NCBI RefSeq assembly: GCF_000213175.1
Contig: NW_009799179.1
Span: 3,256,723-3,320,722, forward strand
Direction of reading: 5' to 3'
Source of the DNA: Neurospora tetrasperma FGSC 2508
Lineage: Eukaryota; Ascomycota; Sordariomycetes; Sordariales; Sordariaceae
DNA: 64,000 bases
The position numbers were made by a program, and so were the translations under genes. Each line of letters opens with the position of its first letter. The stretch's first letter is position 1. The notes under the pieces are model-generated. The model did not search any database, was not told the DNA's origin, and saw only the letters and a list, made by a program, of their open reading frames with translations. Positions 37,100 through 48,172 of the stretch are shown in pieces.

Positions 37100-38369
37100 G
37101 CTGGAGCTGCGCGATTGGACGATGCTTTATCGAAGGGTCGAGGTCGCGAAATCGGGGAGAAAGTTGGGCCAAAGGAGGGACGAGAAACGAAAAGATGCGA
37201 AGTGACGACTGTTGAGCTAAGGTACACAATGGGCCAGAATCAATCCAAAAAGCATTGGTGATGGTGATCGAAGAGCTGATGGCAGAGAGGGAGAGGGAGC
37301 GAAATCGTGGGTCGTTTGATCGGCCGGTCGATGTCTTTTTCTTATGTGCGACGAGCTGGAAACCTGCGAAAGACGGCAGCGTCGTCGTGAAGAGATTGGC
37401 GTGTTAGAATCTACACGCCGTCGGGAATGAGCGACTGGACGTCGCGAGCCCGGGCTTTGGTTGTCGATTATGCAAGCGACTCGCCTGGGTAGGTGCCGTG
37501 GTCTTGTTGGATGGCGGATATCACTTTTTCCAATGTTAGCGTTCGCTGCTTGCTGTTCTAGTTGGGTACTTGCTTGCCTTGTGCTGCTTTGGCGCGACAG
37601 GAGGCATCAACATCAGTCTCCACTGTCCACACTGCTGCAGTGTAGTGTCCATATTGGGCCATCGCTGGGGCAACCGCTCTCCGGTGCAAGTAAACTAAAC
37701 GCACAGACCACTGATCTTCAACAGCGAGCCCGGAATCATCGCTGTGAGCGTGACGCTGACCAGTCAGCAAACAGCGGACAGCGGCCAGCACAACCTCCCC
37801 TCAATGCCCCTCTTTGTGTCCCGGCCCTCCCCATCCCATCACGCCGCTCCTGGCTCCAGAGTCCAGCACTGATGTTTAAACGTACATAGTGCTGACCCCA
37901 TCTGCCCCATGTCTTGCCTGCCGCTTTCACCGCCGCCTGCCGTTCGTTCGCCTTCATGTGATTCGAGGTAGGTACGTTGGTACTTCTACCTACGTAATCT
38001 GGAGCAGCTGCCGATGGTCGGGGCCGCCCTCCCCCAGATCACGAGGGGACCTTGACGGACAACACCCAGCAAGCGCCGCTTCGCCAACCGATGATACAAC
38101 CACCCATCTGACAACCAACGAAGAACTTTAATCCTCTCATCTTTGCCCTCTTCATCGCTCTCTGACACAAAGTCAGTATAGTTACACACCAAGTTACGAT
38201 ACGAATAGATGATATCGCTCTCCGCCGTTCTCAACCGTCCGTCCTGCCACTAAGCCAACTGGATGAACGAGACTCGACGTACGAGTTCGTCCCATCTCCG
38301 TCGCTCCCATATACCACCTTAAGCAGTGTACAACCTCAAACATCTTCATCAGCACATACAAGTTTCAAT
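37100..38369. promoter_or_regulatory. Divergent promoter kinesin-5 / UPF0183
   Basis: About 1.27 kb separate two divergent start codons. Overlapping frames (37461-37889 and others) carry no recognisable product. The region includes both 5' leaders. The last 100 bp before 38370 are CA-rich, typical of leaders here. Confidence 0.5.
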
Positions 38370-39995
38370 ATGTCGACACCTACCTCCCCGCCGATTTCTC
38401 CCCTTCTCTTCTCCGCCCAGCTTTATCCCGGGCGAGCGCTCGGCTGGTTGGTCCTTGGAGCGTCGTTGCACGATATCTTGACTCGCCTCAAGACAGAGCC
38501 CCAGCGGTTCCCGAATCTCGATGTCAAGTACAGTCCAACCGAGCCGACGAAATCGATTGTCATTATCGATCTCCCTGCAAACGGCATTCGTCTACAATTC
38601 GACGCCCCAGAGCAGCGACTACGCTTAATCGAGGTGGTGGACTTTACCAAAAATCATATCTTTCTCAAGGCAGCCGATAACAAGGAGCGTGATCTTGTTC
38701 GCCCTTCCACATCATCTACCCCACCAACCGATAACCCCGCGGGCCCTACGTTCCGTCACATCTACCAGCGGTTTCTTGGTCCCACCTATGATGGCGAGTT
38801 CATTGATGGACCGAAGACGCCAGACAACGCCGTCGATCAATATGGGCTCTACGTTCTGTCCTGGCCCGGTGTGGCCTTCAGTTTCCTCATGAAGAAAGCG
38901 AGCTACTCGGCCAAGAAGAACGTGGTTGACCTGTTGCCATCCACGCAAGTCCCCGAGACCATGGGTATTTTCAGTGGGGATTCGTGGACACAAGCCCGAC
39001 AGACGCTGTGGACTGATGTGCTGCCCAGTCTCAAGACGTTCACGCCACTCACTAAGGGAAAGGAGGTGTTTCCTGACGAGGTGTCTCTGATCAAGATTTA
39101 CGGGGCAGGGAAACTGCAGGTCTTTCGAAAGTGGACGGATCAGCACTTTTGGATCAGGCTTGGACAGACAACTCCGCAAGACCTTGTATCCCACTTGGGT
39201 CCTCCCGATGCCATATACCGGAAAAACGACCATAAGATGTTCGCCCACAAAGTGCGGACTGGTAGCGATGCCCTGAAGCGACCAGACAGTGCTGATTTGA
39301 AGCATCAGGACGACCTTACAGATACAGATCAATCATCGGCAAACGCTGGGTCGGATGGTTATCACTCCAGCGACGATGAAACCAGTGATGTCAGCGTTGA
39401 AGGCCACGTGTCAGGCGAGTGCTTCTACAACTATTTCTACCATGGATTCGATGTGTTGGTCTCAAAGCCGACGGCGCCATCACCGGTACCGCCTTCCCAG
39501 GAGCAGGGAAAGAATGTACCCAACGTTCCCAGGGACTGGCTTCTCACAGCCAATGCCGACAGCCTTGTTGCCACAAAGATTGTTTTGCACGGAAATGTGC
39601 CTGGGTCATATCCCTTTAACCGGCACCGTCGCTGCCGATGGGAAATCCCGTATCTTTCGTCTGCCTCGGACGTTGTGATCAACTCAGAGTCGGATTTCCC
39701 GCAAATCGAGGAGAGCCTGCGCAAAGAGTGGCAGTCCATCTACCCTTCTGAAGATGAGGCGCGCAAGGCGCAAAGGGGCATGGTTCTTAATAGGGGCTGG
39801 GGAGACAGTCCCGGTAGCAGCATTGAGTTTCTCGGCGGCTGGGAAGGAGACGGCGCTGCGGCAGCACCAGACGCCGGTGGCATGGCCAAGAAGTTTGATG
39901 GGCCCGCAGATTCCACAACTACTTTGTATGGATTCCCGGGACTCGTTTTTGAGGTGTTGAAGAACGGTGCTGTTACTGCGGTAACAGTGTTCTAA
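38370..39995 (+). CDS. UPF0183 / PHAF1-like protein
   Basis: The uninterrupted frame encodes 541 residues. The N-terminus matches the UPF0183 family (human C16orf70, now PHAF1, linked to phagophore and autophagy membranes): LYPGRALGWLVLGASLHDIL, then SIVIIDLPANGIRLQFDAPE and QRLRLIEVVDF. The block GPTFRHIYQRFLGPTYDGEF and YGLYVLSWPGVAFSFLM follows, then a further conserved-looking segment (YGAGKLQVFRKWTDQHFWIR) and a C-terminal part with VLHGNVPGSYPFNRHRRCRW. No signal peptide or membrane segment is apparent. Serine- and acid-rich linkers (about 310-345) look disordered. Family membership is well supported, while the cellular role in fungi is inference only. The start ATG (TTTCAATATGTC) is the first in frame. 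Confidence 0.85.
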   Translation: MSTPTSPPISPLLFSAQLYPGRALGWLVLGASLHDILTRLKTEPQRFPNLDVKYSPTEPTKSIVIIDLPANGIRLQFDAPEQRLRLIEVVDFTKNHIFLKAADNKERDLVRPSTSSTPPTDNPAGPTFRHIYQRFLGPTYDGEFIDGPKTPDNAVDQYGLYVLSWPGVAFSFLMKKASYSAKKNVVDLLPSTQVPETMGIFSGDSWTQARQTLWTDVLPSLKTFTPLTKGKEVFPDEVSLIKIYGAGKLQVFRKWTDQHFWIRLGQTTPQDLVSHLGPPDAIYRKNDHKMFAHKVRTGSDALKRPDSADLKHQDDLTDTDQSSANAGSDGYHSSDDETSDVSVEGHVSGECFYNYFYHGFDVLVSKPTAPSPVPPSQEQGKNVPNVPRDWLLTANADSLVATKIVLHGNVPGSYPFNRHRRCRWEIPYLSSASDVVINSESDFPQIEESLRKEWQSIYPSEDEARKAQRGMVLNRGWGDSPGSSIEFLGGWEGDGAAAAPDAGGMAKKFDGPADSTTTLYGFPGLVFEVLKNGAVTAVTVF

Positions 39996-41668
39996 CCCTT
40001 TTTGCATTGTTACAAAGTGTTTTGTATTTTCATTGGGCGTTTGGGGCAAATATCGACTTACACAGCTGGTCCTGCGGGACACATTGTTGATGATGTCAAC
40101 AAGAAGACAACACCGATCTTTCATATTGGTGGTACTGGGTACATGATGGTAAATGGTACATGGGTCTTTGAGGGATGGACCATCTCGCCAGTATTGTTTA
40201 ATTTGCGTTTTCAACTTCACACATAAGCGGAATGCTTTTCAAGATGGTTTAATCTCACCTAAACCTACAGCACTGTCCAGCACAGGGTCAAGATACAGAT
40301 TAAGTACTAAACATGCGTTGAACTCTGCAGTCTGGTCCACCACATACATACACTACACACATGCCTACCTATCGATCTCTTGCACGCCCCGTCCTATGAA
40401 TCAAAGTGATAAACACGCTGGGTATGTCATACATTTGCCTTGTTCTGCTTGAAACACGCCATCCCTGCCGGGAATAATGGCTTCCATGATATTGTAGTTC
40501 ACTGCTAAAGGATGGTTGGACGGTAGAGAAATACCCCTTGTTGATCACATCGCAACGAGAGTTGTGGGGTTTCTTTCTTTCTCGCAAACCAACCCTGTCA
40601 CTACCAACATTCAGTATACGAAGAGGACCGAGTTGAACACATCTACCAACGGGAGCTCTTGTTGTTGTCCCACCACATGGAAAAAGTACCACTGTACTTA
40701 CTGCGTGATCAGCCACAAGATGATGGCCAATTATCAGGCAGTGTTATGCACGTTACAATATCACCATGTGAACCTAGATGCAAGAATGCAGATTAAGGTG
40801 CTATACATGCGTCAAAATCGACAAACGGCAGCCCAGGCCCTGTGAGGAGCTGCGCTTCCAGTCGGCAGTGACCCCCAAGCCCAGCGGAACGTGATCCATA
40901 GCGGGTAACAGTGGGGTTCTTTGCCCCTGCCCCACTTCCTCGTTTCCTGGTTCTTTTGCAGGCAGGCTCTGCAGGTGGCTCGGCTGGATGCCAGGGCCCC
41001 CCCTTTCCAGTTATGATGGAACTGCCGAAAGGTCGATGACACTGCACAGCAAGGACGATCCGCCGTTTCAACGGGCCACAGCAGGAAACAGTGAGCTTTG
41101 CAGGGCGATGCTCGCCGTGGAACCAGTAAGTGTCCGGGAGAGACAGCCCCGTACGGCAGGTACTATTTGCATCCCATGCACTGCCCTGGACCTGACCTTC
41201 GATTTCGACCTCGTGTTCCCATCATCTGTCCCGCTCCCAACGCATCGAAGCACTCCTTTCAGCGGCCTGTTACTGTCACACTCCACTGGGTCATTGTTCT
41301 CTGCCTTACACGCGCCGCTAGAAGTAGTATAATGTACCCGGCGACGAATAGAAAGTAGCCCACGACCCAGCATAGCAGCTGCATCGGTACCTTGCCCGTC
41401 TGACGTCGTCGTTGGCCCGTTGTCTTCACATGGGCAGACTGAAGCCGCAGGAAAAGCGCCCAGCCCAGCCAGCCAGACCTCCCCAAGACCAAGATCGTTA
41501 CAGATACCTCACTGCGACTATCACGAGAACCGATCCGACAAGACGGAGAGACTTTGGCGACGAATCTCAACCGGACACAAGAGGAGCCGAACAACGCCTC
41601 GGACGCCAAGACGACGGATCGCATCCTCTTCATCTCATACGCGACGACGGCAAGACTGACGACGATGC
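39996..41668. other. Intergenic with imperfect repeats
   Basis: No supported gene. An imperfect direct repeat of about 30 bases (CAGATTAAG...CATGCGT) occurs near 40291-40321 and 40791-40820, perhaps a solo remnant of a small element. A short frame at 41412-41678 overlaps the start of the next gene and might act as an upstream ORF, without further evidence. Confidence 0.45.
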
Positions 41669-44600
41669 ATGTCATTAATCATTCCATGCGACTCTAGTTC
41701 CTCCGTTCCCGCTTCCTCTGAAGACGTGGCATGTGGACGGCGCAGCACAGCAATGACCGACCCAGATGCCAGCCCATCATCCAACCTTCGTCCGCGCCGA
41801 GCAACCAAACAACCCGACCTCGATTCTGACCGCCATGATCATGCCTCGACAGCCATCTCTCGCCAGGACCACCAGGTCACGACGAACCTCCCTGACGTCT
41901 CTGTAACTTCCTCGGATCTCAACGACGTCAAGGATGACTACGACGACGCCAGTATACCGCCTGATCAGCGACTCCCCCGTTCCCATCACCCTCGCGCCGA
42001 TGACCGAAATTTCTCTAAAGGCGCCCTCCGTGCTCATAAGCACAGAACGAATGGCGCATTTCTCCTTTCGGATCCCGCCCTCGGCGCGCATACTCAACAT
42101 ACCCAACTACAGTTACCTAAGAGGCAGAGCTTGTTAGAGCATGGCAGGAATAAGATCACTAAGAATGGCCTGGACAGGTCGCCTGGCCGGCACAAACTTA
42201 CGGGCCCCTCAAACGAAGTAGGCTTGGGGCTTGTTCAGCGCTCAGGGTCGACAACTGAGCCATCTGTTCGACAACCATCCTCCATCAACGACAGTGCGGT
42301 CACGTCGAACCGCGGCTCTTCGGCGGGTGAGACAGTCATTGGAACAAATCCATCCCCACGAACCAGCATGGCGCTCCTGGATATGGAGTCGGCCCATATC
42401 GTGAACATGGCTCTTAACCTGAGCGAGTCGAGAAGGATAGCGTCGCGAAGGATCATCTCTCAGCCAGTGCCTTCAAGACTAGGACCAGTGCCGGAAAACA
42501 GTACCGGAGGAAGTCTTCGACAACACCTGCAGCAGCAGAGAAAAGTTTCGCGGAATATGTCACCTAGACCGGACCACTCCCCGCGCATCGCATCTGCACG
42601 GTCACTGCAAGCTTCAGCCGGTCTCGAAGCATACCAGTACCACTTTTCCCAGTCGACCTTGGCAAGAGCGCAGAAGGCAAGGGAATACTTGGGGCTGATG
42701 GCACAATACAGACGGCTATTAGAACTGCTACCCCCATTGAAGGCCGCCCGATCAGCAACATATTCCACCGTTAGCCCTCCCCTGACGCCTAATGGCCCTA
42801 ACTTCCCTTCAAGACCAACCACTCATGACGCTGAAACAACGATTGGTCGTCCTTATAATCCGCTGCAGTATATCCGCAACAGAAAAATTCGGGCTCGTGA
42901 GAAAAAGACATTGGATGGAGAGGGTCAGGGCTTCAACGATGTTGAAAGGGTTTCTGAATGGGTTGACGAAGTAGCCAAATGGATCGCCAAGGGCCAGGAC
43001 CGAATACCGGGAAACCCTTCGATACCTCCGTTCTCTCCGACTCGTATTCTCTCTCAGGAAATCCCGCCCCAGTCCCTCGGCTCTAAGCCGACAACAGCAA
43101 CACCCAAATTGAAACGACCACGGGTTGATTGGGCCGTAGATCCGGCAGATATGATCGCAGACATCTATTGGCTTGAACAGGACGACAACAAGTTCCTTGT
43201 AGAGGATAGGAATTGGAAACGCCTCTTTCCCCAAGGTGGTGCCGAAATTTACCGTTCGCTCTCAAGAGATGATACTCCAGGCTCAAGCAAGATCTTTTCC
43301 AACTCCAACAGCATCACGGCTCTAGACAAGGCTCGCACGGAACAGTCACCCCAAGTTGTGGAACTAAAGACAACACAAAAGGCGCATCAAGAGCAACCGC
43401 ACGGCTTTAGTGCCAGTCGGGCTCGGGACAAAGCACAACAGAAACTTCGGGCGATCAGGGAATCCCACCATCGAGCCAACAGCTCCATATACAATCGCGA
43501 TATTCTTCGCATCCATAGACGCTCCTTTTCAGAGTCGTCTGATACAGACAGCGATCGGAAGCGACGGGGCAGACACGGGACCATCTCCAGTAGTGGTAAG
43601 GACATACTGGCAAGGCAGATGGAAGACATGATTGCTCAGGAGCAGAGAGATATCGAAGCGCATCCTCTTTATGACCAGGATACGCAACAGCTGAAGCTCC
43701 CAGATGCTGGATTAGCGATGCCCGAAAAGGGTCAGGAGTGGCCGCGGATTACATCGACGTCTGATGGGGCTGACAATGTTGAAGGCCGCAGGCCGGCATC
43801 CCGCTCTGAGCCGGCTGATTTGGAAGGTTCTAATACCAAGTACCAAGCCAAGCCAGCCCCGGCACAGGTTCTCGCTGGACGGGCTGGCGTTGGGTCACTG
43901 AGTGGCGATGGGCGGATTTCAACGGATTACGATACATCACCGCCATATTCGCCTGACTTGCGGCCAATGCATGACGCACTAATTCCTAGACTAAGCACGG
44001 ACATGTCGGCAAGGCCATCGAGACCAAGCTCACCGATAGCGAGGTCACCGAGCAAAAACCCCCTGACCAAAGTTAGGAGCATATTCCGAGATCGCAGTAA
44101 CGAGCATTTGGCTGAGCTCCCATCACACATCGGAAGAGACGAGAACCCCGAATCAACGCAGTTTCTGTACGATCGGCAACCAGTAGAGTCTCCAACCACA
44201 CTAGGATTTGGAACTGGCATGCTTTCACCTCCCAAGCGGAAGACCTCCCGTAGTCCTCTTCGCAAAATAGTGACAAAAGGAACCGACTCTAGCCAAAAGT
44301 CGAATAAGAGCACAGGGATTTACAAACTTCGGGAGGATGGTAACAGTAGCCTGAAAGGGCTATTCCGGGGTCAACGCATTGATAGTGTTTTGCGTAGTGG
44401 TGTTTCCAAAGTCAGCGATATGTTCTGGCGAAAAGAGGCTGCCCCAGGTCCCTTGGACAAGTATGATTCTTCGGATGAGTCTGATGCGGAGAGTCGAGGA
44501 AGGTCCAGATCCTTACCCAGGTCGCCACCACGAAAAGCCAGTCGTAGTCCGTCTAACCACGGAAAGGCGAACGGGGAGAAGAACTACCTGGATGTTATGC

Positions 44601-45712
44601 CACAGTTTATACCCACCGCGGAAAAGCGTCATAGCAAGACCAAGTCCGTTGGCGGCTCGATCGACCCGAACGGTTTGCTTAGCGCTAGTCCCCCTTCGCA
44701 ACCGCTCAGCCGTCGGTCCTCCCGCTTTGAACTTCTGAAACCGCCCAAAATCGACATTCAGAATGCATCGCCGACGTCATCTCCAGGTCCGCTGGAGATC
44801 ACTTCCTTACGTCCATGGGGGCCTTCCGACGTACCTGACGTGGAAGGCTCGCGGAAGAGCAGCGTCAATACAGACGCTGGTGGTGTACAAGACGCCGACG
44901 CTCGCCTGAACGCCATGTTATCCATGGCTAAAGGACGTCAACTCGCCAACAGTTCCTCAGCAGGATGCTGGTCCATAGCCGCCGACCGAGAGAACGCCAC
45001 TCCCGTCCCTCCCCAGACCATCGTTTCCAAGCGGGAGATTGCCCGATTACGTGCGCTTCTCCTAAGCTCCGGCATCCACGCAATGGAAATCGACAGGCGC
45101 GCTAAAGCCGACAAGCTCTTGAACACCTCCAACAAGACCGACCACGAAAACGCCAACACCACAACCGCTGATAGCCACATCAACAACAACTCCCGTCTCT
45201 CCTGGCCAGACATAGTCGCCCTCTCCCCCGACCCTTCCACTCGTCAACAGCTCCTTGTCCGCCCCGTTTCCCAGATCGATGTCTTCCCCTTGGCCGCCAA
45301 CATCCTCTCCACCTCCATCCAAAACTCTGCAACGGCATTCCAGTCCTCCGTCGCCGTCTTCCAAACCCAAACCGCCCCGCACATGACCAACCGTGTCGAA
45401 GCGCTGCGGAGCCGAATCAGCGGCGAGCTGACGGAGATGACGAGGCGAGCGGCTGAGGAGGCGGACGACGCCGGCGGCGATCTGATGACACACCAGCGGC
45501 TGAAGGTGAAGAGGGTGGTGGATATGATTGACCGAATGGTGAGGAGACGGCGGAGGCGCTTTAGGTGGGTGAGGAGAGCTGGGTGGTTGGCGGTTGAGTG
45601 GGTGCTGGTGGGCTTTATGTGGTATGTGTGGTTTGTGGTGATGATTGCGAGGGTGTTTTTGGGGATTGGGAGGGGAGTGGTTGGGGTGGGGAGGTGGTTG
45701 TTGTGGTTGTAG
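41669..45712 (+). CDS. Large fungal protein, C-terminal membrane anchor
   Basis: The uninterrupted frame encodes 1347 residues from the first ATG. A second in-frame ATG at 41753 (AGCAATGACC, giving MTDPDASPSSNLRPRR) has a better context and may be the true start. I do not recognise a named family. Most of the protein is Ser/Pro/Arg-rich and probably disordered. Three islands look folded or conserved: YHFSQSTLARAQKAREYLGL plus MAQYRRLLELLPPL (about 323-358), PRVDWAVDPADMIADIYWLE with DRNWKRLFP (about 482-523), and EKNYLDVMPQFIP (about 971-983). RSRSLPRSPPRKASRSPS resembles a phosphorylated SR stretch. The last 45 residues hold Trp-rich hydrophobic segments (WLAVEWVLVGFMWYVWFVVM and more), suggesting a tail anchor with most of the protein cytosolic or nucleoplasmic. 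Function unknown. Confidence 0.85.
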   Translation: MSLIIPCDSSSSVPASSEDVACGRRSTAMTDPDASPSSNLRPRRATKQPDLDSDRHDHASTAISRQDHQVTTNLPDVSVTSSDLNDVKDDYDDASIPPDQRLPRSHHPRADDRNFSKGALRAHKHRTNGAFLLSDPALGAHTQHTQLQLPKRQSLLEHGRNKITKNGLDRSPGRHKLTGPSNEVGLGLVQRSGSTTEPSVRQPSSINDSAVTSNRGSSAGETVIGTNPSPRTSMALLDMESAHIVNMALNLSESRRIASRRIISQPVPSRLGPVPENSTGGSLRQHLQQQRKVSRNMSPRPDHSPRIASARSLQASAGLEAYQYHFSQSTLARAQKAREYLGLMAQYRRLLELLPPLKAARSATYSTVSPPLTPNGPNFPSRPTTHDAETTIGRPYNPLQYIRNRKIRAREKKTLDGEGQGFNDVERVSEWVDEVAKWIAKGQDRIPGNPSIPPFSPTRILSQEIPPQSLGSKPTTATPKLKRPRVDWAVDPADMIADIYWLEQDDNKFLVEDRNWKRLFPQGGAEIYRSLSRDDTPGSSKIFSNSNSITALDKARTEQSPQVVELKTTQKAHQEQPHGFSASRARDKAQQKLRAIRESHHRANSSIYNRDILRIHRRSFSESSDTDSDRKRRGRHGTISSSGKDILARQMEDMIAQEQRDIEAHPLYDQDTQQLKLPDAGLAMPEKGQEWPRITSTSDGADNVEGRRPASRSEPADLEGSNTKYQAKPAPAQVLAGRAGVGSLSGDGRISTDYDTSPPYSPDLRPMHDALIPRLSTDMSARPSRPSSPIARSPSKNPLTKVRSIFRDRSNEHLAELPSHIGRDENPESTQFLYDRQPVESPTTLGFGTGMLSPPKRKTSRSPLRKIVTKGTDSSQKSNKSTGIYKLREDGNSSLKGLFRGQRIDSVLRSGVSKVSDMFWRKEAAPGPLDKYDSSDESDAESRGRSRSLPRSPPRKASRSPSNHGKANGEKNYLDVMPQFIPTAEKRHSKTKSVGGSIDPNGLLSASPPSQPLSRRSSRFELLKPPKIDIQNASPTSSPGPLEITSLRPWGPSDVPDVEGSRKSSVNTDAGGVQDADARLNAMLSMAKGRQLANSSSAGCWSIAADRENATPVPPQTIVSKREIARLRALLLSSGIHAMEIDRRAKADKLLNTSNKTDHENANTTTADSHINNNSRLSWPDIVALSPDPSTRQQLLVRPVSQIDVFPLAANILSTSIQNSATAFQSSVAVFQTQTAPHMTNRVEALRSRISGELTEMTRRAAEEADDAGGDLMTHQRLKVKRVVDMIDRMVRRRRRRFRWVRRAGWLAVEWVLVGFMWYVWFVVMIARVFLGIGRGVVGVGRWLLWL

Positions 45713-46761
45713 TGTTTTGTTGTTGGTTGTTGTTTGTAGGAGGTGAGAGTGGGAGGTTGAGCAAGATGGTTTTCTTTTTGGATAATAGAGGTATCTCTGG
45801 AAGAGACAAAAGAAGTCAGTGCCGCGTGGTTTGCGGTTTCATTTGTGTATATCGGGGGAGCTCGCATAGGTCGGTTGTCTTTCAGAAAAGTATGGATGCT
45901 GGAAGTGGGAGGTCATGAATGGATGCACGGAGCCTTTTTTTTTTTTTTAATTTTTTTTAATTTTTTTTTTTTTTTCTTTGTTTCATTTGTTTATTATCTT
46001 TTATTGGATTTCGCCTTTTTTGCTCTCTTTTATGTTGTTAACTTTCCGGTCTGTTGCAGCCAGGAATCCAACAATACCCGGGTTTTGGCTGTCGAAGAGG
46101 CCGGATTTTGTATACGTAACAATAGATATTAGGCAAGGAAGGAGTTGGGTATAGCTACAGCAGGTAATTCATTAGTTAGTTTCGGTGCTTGAAACACCGA
46201 TCGAGTATATGGGGCGACCGTGGAAGAAGGGACTGAACATGTTCTTCACTGTTGATGCTATCCGAGTGGCTTCATACTCGTATCTGGTCCTTGCTCTCAT
46301 TGATTTCCAGATCATGCTGAATGCCCAGGCAGAACCGTCGGTGTTCATCGACAATCATCACAGGTCAACCGTAAAATGTCGTTGAATCGAGTATCTCGTC
46401 AATGTTCAACCAACAGTTGCCGCATATGTGCGTTGTTCCCTATCCACAGTATCCTCTATCTCCAAAAGTCACAATGCTATGGTGTTGAGGTGTATAATAC
46501 ACGGGACGCAGTCCTTCGGCCTTCTTTCATAGGTAGACACTGCGCCCCCTCCCTCCCCCCCGCTTCTCCTAGCACCTAATTCATGTCCTCTCCTGCTCCA
46601 TGTCTTGCTTATCCTCTGTCTGCCGAGAACCAAGAGCCGGCGGGCGGGTTGGGAAGCCGGATCAATGCGAGCGGGTGGGTATAACTTTTTATTCTTTTGT
46701 TTTGTTGTCGTCGTGTCCTTCCTTCCCCGTTCCAGTAATCCAAAAAAAAACAAAGGCTGTT
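45713..46761. other. Convergent intergenic with poly-T tracts
   Basis: This is the 3' flank of the 1347-residue protein gene and of tim10. T-rich runs at 45931-45975 and a purine/pyrimidine-biased stretch follow the stop codon. Small frames around 46185-46600 lack recognisable products. Confidence 0.5.
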
Positions 46762-47283
46762 TTACATGCTGAAGCCACCTCCACCACGGGCCTGGGTCTC
46801 CTTCTGCAGCTGGTCCGAGATCTTCTGGTGCGTCTCAAAGAACTTGGCGGCGCAGCGGTCGAGGCAGACGGACTCGCCCTTGCTGAGGTCGCCCTCGCGG
46901 TACGACTTGTCGATGCACTTGAGGGTGCAGATCTTGACCATGCTGTTTGTTTGAAGAGTGTCATGTTAGTTAGTTGCCTCGGTGGATATGGTCATGGGTG
47001 TGGTTATGGTGATGGGTGTGGGTGTTGGTAGGGGACGGTTGGAGTGATAGAGTTGGAAGGAAGGAATGGGTTTATGGGAAAAGAAGAGAGTTGGATTTAA
47101 GGGTACAATGAAAGAGAGGAAGAAGAGAGGAAGAGGGGGAAAGCAAAGGTAGGGAGAGGAGGGGGTACAGAATGCAGGAAAGAAAACATACCGAGAGTGC
47201 ATCTCAGCGACAACCTTGAGCTCGTTCTCAACGGCGGCAATCTTCTCGGCCGAAGTGGGCTGCGGCCTGCCGAGTCCGAACAT
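46762..47283 (-). CDS. tim10: Tim10, small TIM chaperone
   Basis: This is a mitochondrial intermembrane-space chaperone that works as a Tim9-Tim10 hexamer, carrying hydrophobic carrier and beta-barrel precursors from TOM to TIM22 or SAM. Exon 1 (47283-47192) and exon 2 (46942-46762) flank a 249-bp intron (donor GTATGT, branch CTAACTAAC, acceptor AACAG), joined within an Arg codon to give HSR-MVKICTLKC. The product is 90 residues, the usual Tim10 size. The twin CX3C motif is complete: CTLKC and, after IDKSYREGDLSKGESV, CLDRC. AKFFETHQKISDQLQKE is the family C-terminal helix. The second exon alone begins with ATG, so unspliced reading would miss the first helix. It diverges from the lysyl-tRNA synthetase gene, another mitochondrial function, and it supplies clients to the SAM complex whose subunit Sam37 is encoded 24 kb away. 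Confidence 0.96.
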
Positions 47284-48172
47284 TTTGAATGGATTTGGAG
47301 AGATGGGACTCGAAAGAAAAACGTTCAAGTGCCGCTGTGAATAGACAAAAGCTCGTGGTGTTTAGAGGAGCTTTTGGTTGTTGGGATTGTAAGTTGTAGA
47401 TCTGAGACCGGGTCTTGGGGGGGGGCGACCTACTTTTGGGATCGTGGAAGGTGATGCGTCGCGGGTAGGTTGATGTCAGCGGCTCCGTTGCAGCGAAGCG
47501 ACGACACTCTCTTTCGCGGGCGGGCGCAACAAGCTTCCAGGCAGCTTCTCTCTTGGCTTACAGAACTTTTGGATCCGCTTTCTGCCCATTGACCCACTCA
47601 CTCACCTAAAAGGCGGTACGGGCGCGGCTAATGCTAGGCTGCGGCCCTCCGCGCTCTCACGGTGAGTGGGAGGCCCAAGTTCGGTAAAGAAGGGATACAA
47701 GGTGAAGAGCCGGTAACGCTCGGTGAGGCCAATTGGGGGCTCTGATTGGCCACGACCCCTCTTACACAGAGCCGCTCCAGTTTCGGCTGAGTTCGCAGAC
47801 AACGGCCCGAGCGGCAGAAAAAAAAAAAGAGTACGACATAAAAGGCGGCATGGACCGTGCCGAGACAAATCTTTCGCCTCTACATCAAGCTCCAGGTGGG
47901 CAAAACACACTGGGGCAAACACCATGATTGTAAGTCTACCAACACACAGTTCTTCCGATATACAATCACATGCCCATATGTCCTACTCTTCATGATGATC
48001 TGCCAAAACATTAGAACCGTTGCGACTGACACGCGCTTGCGCGTGCATGATCACACTATGCTCCATTTCTGAACTTTTACCCATCCCCCTCACCACTTTT
48101 GTCAACAGCTCTTCTTGGTCCAAGACAACCCGCCATGCTAACTGATTCATGACAATCTTGATAGAAGCAATA
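47284..48172. promoter_or_regulatory. Divergent promoter tim10 / msk1 with CCAAT pair
   Basis: About 890 bp lie between two divergent starts, both for mitochondrial proteins. CCAAT at 47729-47733 and its inverted copy ATTGG at 47745-47749 sit near the centre (about 445 and 425 bp from the two starts). CCAAT is the site of the Hap2/3/5 complex, known to control mitochondrial genes in fungi. Binding here is inference. A GTAAGT at 47934 and a GCTAAC...GATAG at 48137-48164 could delimit an intron in the msk1 leader, which would make the short ATG-ATT at 47924 part of an upstream ORF. Confidence 0.5.

Noticed and set aside
46600-47031. 143-codon plus-strand frame over tim10
   Set aside because: It is antisense to the tim10 second exon and intron, whose twin CX3C motif is unmistakable.
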